NCBI GenBank assembly: GCA_034439615.1
Contig: JAWXAT010000005.1
Span: 1-60,146, forward strand
Length of the DNA stretch: 60,146 nucleotides
Source: Oligoflexia bacterium
GTDB lineage: Bacteria; Bdellovibrionota; Bdellovibrionia; JABDDW01
Reading direction: 5' to 3'
In this document: one piece after another, positions 40,287 to 49,536 of the stretch
How positions within the stretch are numbered: the first letter of the stretch is position 1
How the letters are laid out: each line of letters begins with the position of its first letter
Notes under the pieces: model-generated
Databases searched by the model: none
What the model saw: only the letters and a program-made list of their open reading frames with translations
Told to the model about the DNA's origin: nothing
Translations under genes and position numbers: made by a program

Positions 40287-41540
40287 TTATTCTCCACGAT
40301 TCACCATTCTCGGTGGATTAATTTCAAAGCCTTTACACGGTTTGAAATTTTGAATGGTTAATTCATCACCAAATACAGATAGAACCTCACTACAGACATC
40401 AGGTGATAATTTTTCATCATTAAAAAAAACTGAAATGGTTTCGCCCATGCTCATGAAATCTGTTTTTCTATTTTTTGTGAAATTCTCAGCAAACCGAGGT
40501 AAAAAATTTAAAATCGCTATTTTTGTTTTTTCAGCGCCCCAGATATTTGACAATCGATAAAAAAATGAAGCGTAAATACTACCAATCTCATGTTGCTCGA
40601 GTCGACGGCGCGGACTATCTTCATTTAAATTATGATCAACAATATCTTTTAATTGCTGTTTTTTATTTCCGGCAACATTTTTTTTCACCTGCACATCACG
40701 AGAAAGATTCTTTTTGGCCGAAGGCAACATCCATGCAGGATTTTTTGAATACTCATAAGCGAAATAATCAGCTAAACCTTCATTCAGCGCTGAAGCTAAC
40801 AGTACGTTTACTTTAGCTAGCTGTTCTGGCGTTAAGTCTGTGATGTCTTGTGGGTCAGGAGTAAGTTCAGCCGTGCGATCAGCCAATTGTGTCATCACAA
40901 AATTTGTTTTAGCATGAAAAATTCTATGAAAATACTCATGGGCAACGATACCGCCGTTAAATCCCAAGGGTAACTCATCTCTTTTATAAGGGTGGTACAC
41001 AAAGAGATCCAACATCGATATATAGGCTGCATTGTTAGTGATAGGATATGTTTCAAATCTTTTGTCTGTAAAAATATGCTCAGGGTCAACAATTACAGCA
41101 TAGGGAAATTCCAACTTATCATTTGCATTAAACCCGTCATAAAAGGTTTTTGTTCCTTCGGTATGATACATGACCGTTGAGAGTAATAAAGATGTGTAGT
41201 CTGTAGGGATAAGCACATCGCCAACAGTGGCGAAATGAGCAGATGGCGTATTTTGGCCACTGATTTTTGTATCGATGATACCCCAGTCTTTAGCTTTAAG
41301 ATTTTCAACTTCATGTGAAACTTTGCCGCCATACTTTAAATTTGCCACAGAGCCTGTCATAGACTGAATATCACTTACCGATCTTAGCTCGACCGTAGTA
41401 AAGCGATATTGCCCCTGGCCGTCTTCAAGTGGGATTCTCACCTTATAAATCCCGTTATATTTTGGCTCTTTTTTAGTGCAAGACATGGCTATAAACACGA
41501 TGGCCATTAAGACTGAAATTTTACAGATTACGCGCTTCAC
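40287..41540 (-). CDS. Lipoprotein with zinc-metalloprotease (HEXXH) motif
   Basis: This 417-residue protein has a lipoprotein signal (KISVLMAIVFIAMSC, lipid Cys at 21). The start is taken as GTG 41540 with CGGAGA 7 bases upstream. A HEYFH motif lies in GGIVAHEYFHRIFHAK (residues about 203-218), and about 70 residues later NEGLADYFAYEYS supplies a likely third ligand, the Glu of a gluzincin-type site. The N-terminal part is probably beta-rich. A peptidase on the periplasmic or outer surface is inferred, but the family is not recognised. It is followed by a small barrel gene in the same operon. Confidence 0.75.
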   Translation of the reverse strand: MKRVICKISVLMAIVFIAMSCTKKEPKYNGIYKVRIPLEDGQGQYRFTTVELRSVSDIQSMTGSVANLKYGGKVSHEVENLKAKDWGIIDTKISGQNTPSAHFATVGDVLIPTDYTSLLLSTVMYHTEGTKTFYDGFNANDKLEFPYAVIVDPEHIFTDKRFETYPITNNAAYISMLDLFVYHPYKRDELPLGFNGGIVAHEYFHRIFHAKTNFVMTQLADRTAELTPDPQDITDLTPEQLAKVNVLLASALNEGLADYFAYEYSKNPAWMLPSAKKNLSRDVQVKKNVAGNKKQQLKDIVDHNLNEDSPRRRLEQHEIGSIYASFFYRLSNIWGAEKTKIAILNFLPRFAENFTKNRKTDFMSMGETISVFFNDEKLSPDVCSEVLSVFGDELTIQNFKPCKGFEINPPRMVNRGE

Positions 41541-41660
41541 AAGTAGTCTCCGAGAGAGTAAAGACATAGCAATACTGAGGCCATGGAGGTGCGTAATATA
41601 TTGAGATTTCGCTCCTTTTTTGAGACAAAAAGCAGCTAAACCGCATAACTTGAGGCTATT

Positions 41661-43934
41661 TTGGGCACCCTGACGTTTGATTTCGCAAAAGAACTTAATC
41701 CTGAGCAGTGGTTTGCTGTGGAATCAACTGACGGCCCCGTCTTAATTTTAGCTGGAGCAGGAAGCGGCAAAACTCGAGTTTTAACCTATAGAGCTGCGCA
41801 TCTTGTGGCCACTGGCAAGGCACATCCCAGTGAAATTTTAGCCGTCACATTCACCAATAAAGCAGCTCGAGAAATGCTTGAGCGCACAAATAAGTTACTC
41901 ACGCGCATAGGCGTTGATCGCACATCAGAGCCTTTATGGATAAGTACATTTCACTCATCATGTGTGCGCATTTTACGTCGCCATGTAGAATTACTTGGCT
42001 ACGGTTCAAGCTTTGCGATTTATGACGACGGTGATCAGCTCTCAATACTTAAAAAAGTTTGTAATAATCTAGGAATCAACGACAAAATTTACCCTCCTAA
42101 GAGTTTTCAATTTCAGATCAATCAAGCAAAAAATCAATTTATAGACCCAGCAGAAATGAAAAAAAGGAAATTTCATTTTATGGATGAAAAAAACGCCACC
42201 GTCTATGAAGCTTATGAAAATGAGATGCGAAAAAACAACGCTCTTGATTTTGGCGATTTACTTTTCAAAACAGTTGAGCTCTTTCAGCAACATAAAAATC
42301 TTTTAGAAGAATACCAAGAGCGCTTTCGCTACATCATGGTTGACGAGTATCAAGATACAAATCGTGTTCAGTACCTCCTTGTTCAACTTTTAGCGCAAAA
42401 ATACGGCAATCTTTGCGTTGTTGGTGATGAAGATCAAAGTATCTACTCATGGCGAGGGGCTGATATTTCAAATATTCTTAACTTTGAACGTGATTTTCCA
42501 AATGCGAAGGTTGTTAAATTAGAACAAAATTATAGATCAACAAAAAATATCGTAGAAGCCGCAAGTCATGTCATTCGTAACAATACTGAAAGAAAAGATA
42601 AAATCTTATGGACTGAAAATTCTGTGGGCGAGCTTATCACCTTACGTGAAGAACCCACTGAACAAGACGAAGCTAGAAGCCTTGTGCGCGAAATTAAAAC
42701 ATTAGCCCAAGATGAAAATCTTAATTTTAATGAATTTGCTGTTTTTTACCGAACTAACGCACAATCAAGAGTCATTGAAGATCAACTGCGCAGTCATCAA
42801 GTGCCTTACAAAATTATTGGCGGCATGAAGTTTTATGACCGCGCTGAGATTAAAGATATGATCAGCTATCTAAAAATTATCTTAAATCCCAGAGATAGTA
42901 TTAGTCTCAAAAGAATTATTAACACACCCGCTCGGGGCATCGGCAAAACAACAATTGAAAAGTTAGAAAAATATTCTGATGCGCAGGGGCTTTGTCTTTA
43001 CGATACGATTATCCCTGCCCTTGAAGAAAAAATACTTGATCGAGGTGCCACAAGAAAAGTTTTAGAATTTATGGAAATGCTCACAAAACTCATTGAGCAA
43101 AATAAAAACGCCTCACCTATTGATGCCTATCACTCGATCTTAGATGCTACTCAGTATGTAAATAAATTACGTCTTGAAGACACACCCGAAGCTCAAGCTC
43201 GAGTTGAAAATTTAGAAGAACTCGATTCAGCTATTGCTGAATTCCAAAAAGAACGTGGAGACGAAGGTACACTTCAGGCCTTGCTAGAAGAAATGGCTTT
43301 AGTTACAGACGCTGACAAACACAATATCGAACAAGTACATGCAGTGACACTGATGACCCTACACGTATCAAAGGGTTTAGAATTTCCGGTGGTGTTTGTT
43401 GTTGGTTTAGAAGACGGGTTATTTCCTTCATCGCGAACAATAGAAGAAGGCGATGGCGAATGTGAAGAAGAACGCAGACTTTTTTACGTCGGCATGACTC
43501 GCGCACGCCAAAGACTTTTCTTAAGTTATGCTCGTACTAGAAAAGTATGGGGCAATGATCAGATGAACCCACCGAGTCGATTCTTAAATGAAATTCCTGA
43601 AAATTATTTAAATAAAATTTCATCCCTACAACGACCATCAACTTCTAGTTGGCGTGCTCCCACATTAGGTCGAAACTCGTGGTCAAAACGCAGTAATGAT
43701 ACATCTGCAGATGCCATGCCTTCATACGAAGATTTTGGAGATGCCCATAGCGATATGGATAGTGATGCAGCCAATGGTTTTAAAAAAGGAATGCGTGTCA
43801 GACACCCGAGCTACGGCGTGGGTGTGATTCATCAAGCCGAGGGAAATGGCGATGATCAAAAAGTCACAATTTTGTTTCCAGATAATTCGATCAAAAAATT
43901 TGTCGTAAAGTTTGCAAGGCTTGAGCGCGCCTGA
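41661..43934 (+). CDS. UvrD/PcrA-type DNA helicase
   Basis: This 757-residue superfamily 1A 3'-5' helicase acts in nucleotide-excision and mismatch repair and in removing RecA or polymerases. Motif Q is LNPEQWFAV, Walker A is AGAGSGKT (31-38), motif Ia is AVTFTNKAAREMLER, motif II is VDEYQDTN, motif III is GDEDQSIYSWRGAD, motif IV is LEQNYRST, motif V is MTLHVSKGLEFPVVF, and motif VI is VGMTRARQRL. The C-terminus has the PcrA-like GMRVRHPSYGVGVI Tudor-type domain. The start is TTG 41661, with GAGG about 8 bases upstream. Confidence 0.95.
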   Translation: MGTLTFDFAKELNPEQWFAVESTDGPVLILAGAGSGKTRVLTYRAAHLVATGKAHPSEILAVTFTNKAAREMLERTNKLLTRIGVDRTSEPLWISTFHSSCVRILRRHVELLGYGSSFAIYDDGDQLSILKKVCNNLGINDKIYPPKSFQFQINQAKNQFIDPAEMKKRKFHFMDEKNATVYEAYENEMRKNNALDFGDLLFKTVELFQQHKNLLEEYQERFRYIMVDEYQDTNRVQYLLVQLLAQKYGNLCVVGDEDQSIYSWRGADISNILNFERDFPNAKVVKLEQNYRSTKNIVEAASHVIRNNTERKDKILWTENSVGELITLREEPTEQDEARSLVREIKTLAQDENLNFNEFAVFYRTNAQSRVIEDQLRSHQVPYKIIGGMKFYDRAEIKDMISYLKIILNPRDSISLKRIINTPARGIGKTTIEKLEKYSDAQGLCLYDTIIPALEEKILDRGATRKVLEFMEMLTKLIEQNKNASPIDAYHSILDATQYVNKLRLEDTPEAQARVENLEELDSAIAEFQKERGDEGTLQALLEEMALVTDADKHNIEQVHAVTLMTLHVSKGLEFPVVFVVGLEDGLFPSSRTIEEGDGECEEERRLFYVGMTRARQRLFLSYARTRKVWGNDQMNPPSRFLNEIPENYLNKISSLQRPSTSSWRAPTLGRNSWSKRSNDTSADAMPSYEDFGDAHSDMDSDAANGFKKGMRVRHPSYGVGVIHQAEGNGDDQKVTILFPDNSIKKFVVKFARLERA

Positions 43935-43945
43935 CAAGAAATGTT

Positions 43946-45226
43946 CTATTTCACAGCCTCAATTGGCAAACCCATTTGATGATCAATACTAAGATTATTC
44001 TTAGCATTTTTTAATTCTTCCCACTCGTGCTCATAATCACCCACGTCACTAGGCTTGAGCATCTCAACCTTTGGATCTCGATAAATTCCTTTTCGACTAT
44101 CCCAACCTACAAACTCACGAACACCCTTGGAAGCTGAAACCATAAAGTTTGGTACAAGAGTTGTTTTTCCGCCACCACTGGGAATATCAAGGGACAATGT
44201 TGGCATGGCAAGACCTGAAAGATGCCCCCACATTTCACGCATGATCTCTTCACTACTTTCAACTGTTGTGCGTAAGTGATCAGTGCCTTCACTTGGATCA
44301 CACTGAAACATATAATAGGGCTTCACTCGCAAATACAAAAGTCTGCGGTTAAGCGCTTGAATGATCGCAGCATTGTTATTCACACCATTGAGTAAAACCA
44401 TTTGATTTAAAACTGGAATCCCGTGATCAACAAGCAATGTAAGTGCTTGCCTTGCTTCAAGGGTGAGTTCTTTTGGATGACTAAAGTGACTCATCATATA
44501 GACAGGCGCATAACGACGCATGATTTTACAAAGATCTTCATCAATACGCATTGGGCAAACAACTGGCATTCGTGAGCCAATACGAATAATTTCAATATGC
44601 TCAATACTTCGAATATCACTAAGCACACGATCAAGAAGTGAATTTGAAAGTGTAAGCGGGTCACCGCCCGAAAAAATCACCTCACGAATACCGGGGTGAG
44701 AGCGTATATATGACAGGGCTTTTTGATATTCATTTGAATTGATGAAACCTTCATCTTGGCCGGTAAATCGCTTTCGCGTACAAAACCTGCAATAAACACT
44801 ACACGTATCAGTTACTAAAAATAAAACCCGATCAGAATAGCGATGAATTAGATTTTGCCCGTGGCTATGAGTTTCTTCAGCCAGCGGATCAAGCATTTGT
44901 TGCTCACCAGCTTCTACCTCTAATACATGAGGCAGCATGATGCGCTTTAACGGATTCATAAAATTACTTTGATTTTTTTTAGCAACACTATTTGATTCTT
45001 CAATTTGAGCAGCAATACTTGCGTAATAAGGTGTTGTTGATACTTTAAAGATGCTTTTAAGTTGTTCAAAACCTTTGATTTCATCAGAGCTGAGATTAAA
45101 TACTTTTTCAAAATCTTCTTTTTGAGTCAGTCGATGTTGAAGCTGCCAAGTCCATTGGTACCATTGATGAGAATCAATAGCCTCATATGCACTAGCTTTC
45201 TTTGTGGATAAGAAATCAAACTTCAT
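43946..45226 (-). CDS. kamA: Lysine 2,3-aminomutase (KamA-type radical SAM enzyme)
   Basis: This 426-residue radical SAM, PLP-dependent enzyme converts L-lysine to beta-lysine. The iron-sulfur cluster motif is CSVYCRFC (C142, C146, C149) in VTDTCSVYCRFCTRKRF. GGDPL follows for SAM binding, and the PLP lysine is probably in PSGGGKTTLVPNF. The overall length matches KamA rather than the short EpmB. beta-Lysine may serve as an osmolyte or for EF-P modification; nothing nearby decides between these. A CGACA-TT-TGTCG palindrome (45232-45243) lies in its leader. It converges with the helicase gene at an 11-base gap. Confidence 0.9.
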   Translation of the reverse strand: MKFDFLSTKKASAYEAIDSHQWYQWTWQLQHRLTQKEDFEKVFNLSSDEIKGFEQLKSIFKVSTTPYYASIAAQIEESNSVAKKNQSNFMNPLKRIMLPHVLEVEAGEQQMLDPLAEETHSHGQNLIHRYSDRVLFLVTDTCSVYCRFCTRKRFTGQDEGFINSNEYQKALSYIRSHPGIREVIFSGGDPLTLSNSLLDRVLSDIRSIEHIEIIRIGSRMPVVCPMRIDEDLCKIMRRYAPVYMMSHFSHPKELTLEARQALTLLVDHGIPVLNQMVLLNGVNNNAAIIQALNRRLLYLRVKPYYMFQCDPSEGTDHLRTTVESSEEIMREMWGHLSGLAMPTLSLDIPSGGGKTTLVPNFMVSASKGVREFVGWDSRKGIYRDPKVEMLKPSDVGDYEHEWEELKNAKNNLSIDHQMGLPIEAVK

Positions 45227-45491
45227 AGTGACGACATTTGTCGCTTATAGGGGTGCGTTGTGTCAAGTTTTGATACATGTCTAACCCACATAAATCATTA
45301 AGGAATTCTAATCCACTTTAAAGCTCTGTTTGAAGACCTGTGATTTTTAGTAATTCACCCATGGCGCATACCCTTTTAAATTCTCAATGATTCTCGACGC
45401 CTAGGCAAAAACAACTCGTTGGCGTGGCCTTTGGAATAAGAACAGTCATGACGGCCTAAGCGCTGCAAGTTTATTTAAAAGGAGAGAAGCG

Positions 45492-46901
45492 ATGAATCGC
45501 CTACTTGTCACATTAATTCTAACGCTGGTTTTAGTTGTTTCATTTATGAGCACCGCACAAAGTGCAGTTACAGACATACCCTATAACGTAGAGCTACAAG
45601 AAATTGCGACAAAGCAAACGGCGCAAACAACAGCTGAATGTAGTGGTGACTGTCTTACAACGGATAAGCAGAACCCAACTACTCCTGAAACTAAAAATAC
45701 AAAAGACATTGCAGCCGTCATCGCAATTGCAGTGCCGCCTGCCGTACCGACTACTGATAAAGCCAATCAAGAAGCACTCGAAGCAGACATCTATGCATGC
45801 GAAAAAGATAAAGAAGGTAATCTTCTCTATGGAATCAACCGCGGAAAATGTCTCACCGAAAAAATTAAACAACTGGTTAAAGATCGTAAACATCGCGAAG
45901 ACATCATGGAAGCCATGGACGATCTCGAAGTTGCCTATAATGATTTTCTCATGGGCGAAGATGACGAAGATTCATTTGAACGCGATAATGACGAAGACTC
46001 TGATTCAAGTTCATTGCGCAGAAGTCGAAGAAATAGTCGAAGAAGTGATCGCAGCAGTGCAAATTCAAGAAAACGTGAAGTTAAAAAATTCGAAAAACTT
46101 ATTGAAGGACTTGATAGCCGCACGGTAAAGAATTCAAACGTACGCGCACGTGCACGTGAAATCTTGCTCTTTGGCAAACATCTTGTTTATAGCAATAACG
46201 TTGCTCGCGTTGAAAATTTAAAAATGCAAATTAAAGGTGCTTTAGAAAATAAAGACTACTCAACAGCACAAAATCTAGTTAATCAACTTAATGATCGAAA
46301 TCTAATGAAGAATCTTTTTGAAACTAGAGGCGATGCACTTGTTGCATTAAGAAACTATAATAAAATTTCATCCAAACTTGACCCCCAATATGATTGGGCA
46401 ATAAAAAATTCGAATGAAAATCTTATCTCTGCAATGAATAGAATCTCTTCTGCTCAAGATAGCAGTAGTGACCCACGACAATATCAACAAGAATTAATGA
46501 AATTACGTGCCGCCATTGAAACAAGAAGTCGCAGTCAAGTTAACGAAGGTGGAACTGTTGCTAATCAAAATACAGGAATGTTTGGCGATATTCTAACTGA
46601 GCTTGGAGTGAATCGTCCACGCACACAAAACCAAAATGGAAATGGCACAAACTCAAACGCTGATTTTGGATTTAACTACTCACCACGTTCATCAGGTAAT
46701 GCTAATAGAATTTCACTAGAAGCTTTTGATCTCTCGTCTACAACCACAAATAACAGCTCTGGTAGATCTATTTTTGATACCGGCAGTACAGCCCCAGGAA
46801 GTAGATTAGGTAATTATCTCAACTCAAATCCTGCAGCTCAATATGCCGTAGCTCCTGTTGGTCAAAATTATTTACCAACTACAAGCTTGGGTCGTAATTA
46901 A
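45492..46901 (+). CDS. Secreted charged protein of unknown function
   Basis: This 469-residue protein is not recognised. It has a signal peptide (NRLLVTLILTLVLVVSFMSTAQSA), Cys residues in AECSGDCLT and YACEKD-KGKCLT, then a striking charge switch. An acidic block (GEDDEDSFERDNDEDSDSSS, about residues 150-172) is followed at once by an Arg/Ser block (LRRSRRNSRRSDRSS). A helical coiled region follows (residues about 200-350), then an Asn/Ser/Gly-rich tail. AAAAGGAG precedes the ATG. The 265-bp divergent region to kamA should hold its promoter. It is probably an envelope or surface protein. Confidence 0.75.
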   Translation: MNRLLVTLILTLVLVVSFMSTAQSAVTDIPYNVELQEIATKQTAQTTAECSGDCLTTDKQNPTTPETKNTKDIAAVIAIAVPPAVPTTDKANQEALEADIYACEKDKEGNLLYGINRGKCLTEKIKQLVKDRKHREDIMEAMDDLEVAYNDFLMGEDDEDSFERDNDEDSDSSSLRRSRRNSRRSDRSSANSRKREVKKFEKLIEGLDSRTVKNSNVRARAREILLFGKHLVYSNNVARVENLKMQIKGALENKDYSTAQNLVNQLNDRNLMKNLFETRGDALVALRNYNKISSKLDPQYDWAIKNSNENLISAMNRISSAQDSSSDPRQYQQELMKLRAAIETRSRSQVNEGGTVANQNTGMFGDILTELGVNRPRTQNQNGNGTNSNADFGFNYSPRSSGNANRISLEAFDLSSTTTNNSSGRSIFDTGSTAPGSRLGNYLNSNPAAQYAVAPVGQNYLPTTSLGRN

Positions 46902-47450
46902 TTATAAATTCTCTAAGCGAAATGAAAACCCGATTGTTATAAAAGTCAGCGGAATTGGCCCGAGGCCTTGTGCGATTTCAAATCGCGCATCCGTTGCAGG
47001 GTGAAGTGAATAATACGTGCCCAAAGCTAAACCCACGACACCGTAGTCTTTAACTTGACCCACAAATAAATAATGATCATCACCTATAAATGATCGAATG
47101 TAGGGCCCCCAACTTGAGTTCTCGTAATAAGTTTGAAAACGAGGGCCGATTGTTCCGATATAATGGGTTTCTCCATTTTGGGCTGCAATCCTGATTGATG
47201 CATCAATATAGATCATGTCGTGTTCATTGTATGATCCGATTCTTAAACCAGAAAAACCTTCGACTAAAATATAACTTGAAGTACTAAACGCCGTACCAAG
47301 TGAAACTCCTATATCAAATATTTGAGGTGAATACGGTTCATCTTTAATTGGACTCACATACTGATCTATTTGTGCACTTGCATTTATAGAGATGCCAAGT
47401 ACTACAGACATGAGGGTTATTGAAATTTTTCTGAAAAACCGAGGTTTCAT
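46902..47450 (-). CDS. Small outer-membrane beta-barrel protein
   Basis: This 182-residue protein has a signal peptide (FFRKISITLMSVVLGISINASAQ). The barrel-like strands are rich in Gly and aromatics (FDIGVSLGTAF, ILVEGFSGLRIGSY, YIDASIRIAAQ, HYIGTIGPRFQTYY, YGVVGLALGTYYSL) and it ends FITIGFSFRLENL, a plausible C-terminal barrel strand. The function is unknown. It converges with the preceding gene with no gap. Confidence 0.7.
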   Translation of the reverse strand: MKPRFFRKISITLMSVVLGISINASAQIDQYVSPIKDEPYSPQIFDIGVSLGTAFSTSSYILVEGFSGLRIGSYNEHDMIYIDASIRIAAQNGETHYIGTIGPRFQTYYENSSWGPYIRSFIGDDHYLFVGQVKDYGVVGLALGTYYSLHPATDARFEIAQGLGPIPLTFITIGFSFRLENL

Positions 47451-47498
47451 TTCATCAGGCTAACAACACTCAACTGAATTAGACCAACAAAAAAGCCT

Positions 47499-47529
47499 TA
47501 AAAATAAAACCCCTGGGTTTCCCCAGGGG
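47499..47529 (-). terminator. Intrinsic terminator of the porin-like gene
   Basis: On the minus strand CCCCTGGG and CCCAGGGG pair (8 bp, 4-nt loop) and are followed by TTTTATTTTT. It lies about 100 bp after the stop at 47627 and before the next minus-strand gene start at 47450. Confidence 0.85.
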
Positions 47530-47626
47530 CCCTGCTCGCCGCCGCTCACTGATGCCAGCTGCTTTTCGTAGTTGTTTATCAGAGCTGCAAAATCGTAGAT
47601 GCCGTCGAGATGCAATTAAAATGCGA

Positions 47627-49153
47627 TCAGAAGTTGATGGCGGCTTTCGAAGTTAAACCGTATGCAAAATCATTTCTAAAGTTTTGTCCGGGTGTTCCTG
47701 TCCATGCACTGCCGGGAAATAAAAATCCCATAGTGGTGGACCACATAAATTTATCTGTGGGATGATAATTGATTCCTAAATCTGCTTCAAAACCTATAGA
47801 GTTACCCACATTTCCATTGGCTGCTGACGTAGCAGGCTTTTGTAATGTTGCATATGCAACTGTTCCAAGTAGATCATACTTTTCGCCCAACGCTAGCTTG
47901 ATATTTGGCGCGAAGTAAATGGCGTTACTGATCACTTCAGTATCTAGACCACCTAATTCAGAAACTCGTGAAGCTGGATTTGAAACTCCAGCAACTTGTG
48001 CAACTCGGCTACCCGCCATATTTGTTTTCAAAAGATCGTATTGCCCGAGTGCATGATTAAACATCATCATGGCGATATCATAGTTTGGGCTGAAGAAATA
48101 ACCTTCAAAGCGTGCTGTGTCTGGATCATCCCCACTGGCAACACCAGCGAGTAAATTCAAAGTAAGACTACCCGTACGATAACCAAATTGCCCTGCTAGA
48201 CCAAAGCCTGACATCTCAACTCTCTCAAGACCACTTGGTGTTTGAATTTTCACACCACTGTAGCCATTTAAGAAACCAAGCTCAGCACCTAAATTAAAGT
48301 TGTCGGTGTTTTTCTTCACAAAGAAATTCATGTTGTATGCTTGATAACCATCATAGAGAATCGCAGGTTGTGCAGCACTACCAAAATTTGAAGCGGGAAA
48401 ATCATTACCACGGCTTGGTGTACCAGCATCACGTGGTGCCACTCGTGAATCAAACAAAAATCCCATAGCAAAATCTGTCTCAGGATTACTGTACTCAGCG
48501 GTCACAATATAATCGTTGATGTCATCTTCTGAAGTGAGAGCTGATTCACGCACTTTACCGTATGCTGGAGTAATAGTGATGTTACCCATGACAATTTTAT
48601 AAGCCACAAGATCTTTTGTTGAGAGCCAGTGATCAAACGGGCCATTGCCAGCATTGTAAGCCATACCAAGACCAAATTCAAAAGGCACTCGCCCAATAAC
48701 AAGTGCACCGAACTCGTGGATCCAATCCATGTAGAGTTCGTTCACTGCAATGGTTTGACTTTCTTGAGCAGTTGATTGAATTGCTGAGGGTGTCCCTTGA
48801 GTACTTGTAGAACTTGTTTGTGTTCCTGAGTAATCACCTAAAGGTGCACCGGCTTGGTTATTTGAAATTGAATTATTAAAAATATCAAACCGAGCTTTGA
48901 TGTTAAGACCATCGGTTGCAATAATTTTTGGTTTTAAGACTAAGTGATTCAAAATGTAGCTGTTTTCAATACCGGCGTTTTTATCGAGTGTGAGGTTTTT
49001 AATGAAGATTCCCTCAGCGCGATAATAACCAGACCAGCCAATGTCACCAGCATGTGAGAAATTCAAATAGCCAATATTTACGAGTAGTATGAGAACGACG
49101 CGCATAATCACGCAGCTAACCCCCCTAAAAGAATTCATAATTCCTTGATTCAT
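47627..49153 (-). CDS. Porin-like outer-membrane protein
   Basis: This 508-residue protein has a long signal region ending in RVVLILLVNIGYLNFSHA. GGAG lies 9 bases before ATG 49153; internal ATGs at 49138 and 49105 are possible alternative starts. The mature protein begins GDIGWSGYYRAEGIF, with many amphipathic strands and Gly/Asn/aromatic-rich turns. Segments such as WIHEFGALVIGRVPFEFGLGMAYNAGNGPFDHW and a C-terminus ending TSKAAINF fit a large barrel such as a general or substrate-specific porin. The substrate is unknown. A palindrome overlaps the probable promoter. Confidence 0.72.
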   Translation of the reverse strand: MNQGIMNSFRGVSCVIMRVVLILLVNIGYLNFSHAGDIGWSGYYRAEGIFIKNLTLDKNAGIENSYILNHLVLKPKIIATDGLNIKARFDIFNNSISNNQAGAPLGDYSGTQTSSTSTQGTPSAIQSTAQESQTIAVNELYMDWIHEFGALVIGRVPFEFGLGMAYNAGNGPFDHWLSTKDLVAYKIVMGNITITPAYGKVRESALTSEDDINDYIVTAEYSNPETDFAMGFLFDSRVAPRDAGTPSRGNDFPASNFGSAAQPAILYDGYQAYNMNFFVKKNTDNFNLGAELGFLNGYSGVKIQTPSGLERVEMSGFGLAGQFGYRTGSLTLNLLAGVASGDDPDTARFEGYFFSPNYDIAMMMFNHALGQYDLLKTNMAGSRVAQVAGVSNPASRVSELGGLDTEVISNAIYFAPNIKLALGEKYDLLGTVAYATLQKPATSAANGNVGNSIGFEADLGINYHPTDKFMWSTTMGFLFPGSAWTGTPGQNFRNDFAYGLTSKAAINF

Positions 49154-49202
49154 TTGGTATGTCTCCAGAAGAAAAATGTCAAACGTTAAACAAAATATAA
49201 TA

Positions 49203-49230
49203 CGTTACCATACATCACAATATGTTAACG
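49203..49230. promoter_or_regulatory. 28-bp imperfect palindrome over the porin promoter
   Basis: CGTTACCATA (49203-49212), 8 bp, then TATGTTAACG (49221-49230): 10-bp arms with one mismatch. On the minus strand it covers a TTGTGA element whose 17-bp-spaced partner is TATTTT. It is a likely operator for a dimeric regulator of the porin-like gene. Confidence 0.4.
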
Positions 49231-49263
49231 GTTCAGCTTACAAATATAACGCGTCACGCTAAA

Positions 49264-49536
49264 TCAGCGTCCTCGACGTTGTTGTTCTTCTTCGTAGTAT
49301 TTCTTGTAGAGGAGATCGTATTCCCTTGAACCTTCAAAAATGCCTTTTTTCATGGAGGTAATTTTTTGACGGACAGCATCATCAACCGAAGTCTCGCGTT
49401 TTACATATTCAATCACTGCACGCTTAGCCTCACGGATAACTTCATCTTCATCTGTATATTCAACAAGATCATCGTTCCAAATTCCGTCTACAATTACGTG
49501 GGCTAAATGGGTTTGACGATCTTCACTTAAAATCAC
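49264..49536 (-). CDS. DUF507 family protein (second of a tandem pair)
   Basis: This 90-residue soluble, highly charged helical protein of the DUF507 type begins ILSEDRQTHLAHVIVDGIWNDDLVEY and continues with DEVIREAKRAVIEYVKRE and a basic C-terminus (YYEEEQQRRGR). It starts at GTG 49536, overlapping the stop of the first DUF507 gene by 4 bp. The family function is unknown. Members often occur as coupled pairs, as here. Confidence 0.82.
   Translation of the reverse strand: MILSEDRQTHLAHVIVDGIWNDDLVEYTDEDEVIREAKRAVIEYVKRETSVDDAVRQKITSMKKGIFEGSREYDLLYKKYYEEEQQRRGR

Noticed and set aside
41661-43934. Assignment of the helicase specifically to Rep, UvrD or PcrA
   Set aside because: Motifs are shared by all three. 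The C-terminal Tudor-like segment favours UvrD/PcrA, but an alignment is needed for a firm symbol.
45604-46177. Overlapping frames on both strands across the charged secreted protein
   Set aside because: They arise from the repetitive Arg/Ser and Asp/Glu codons. The 469-residue frame has a signal peptide and a good SD.
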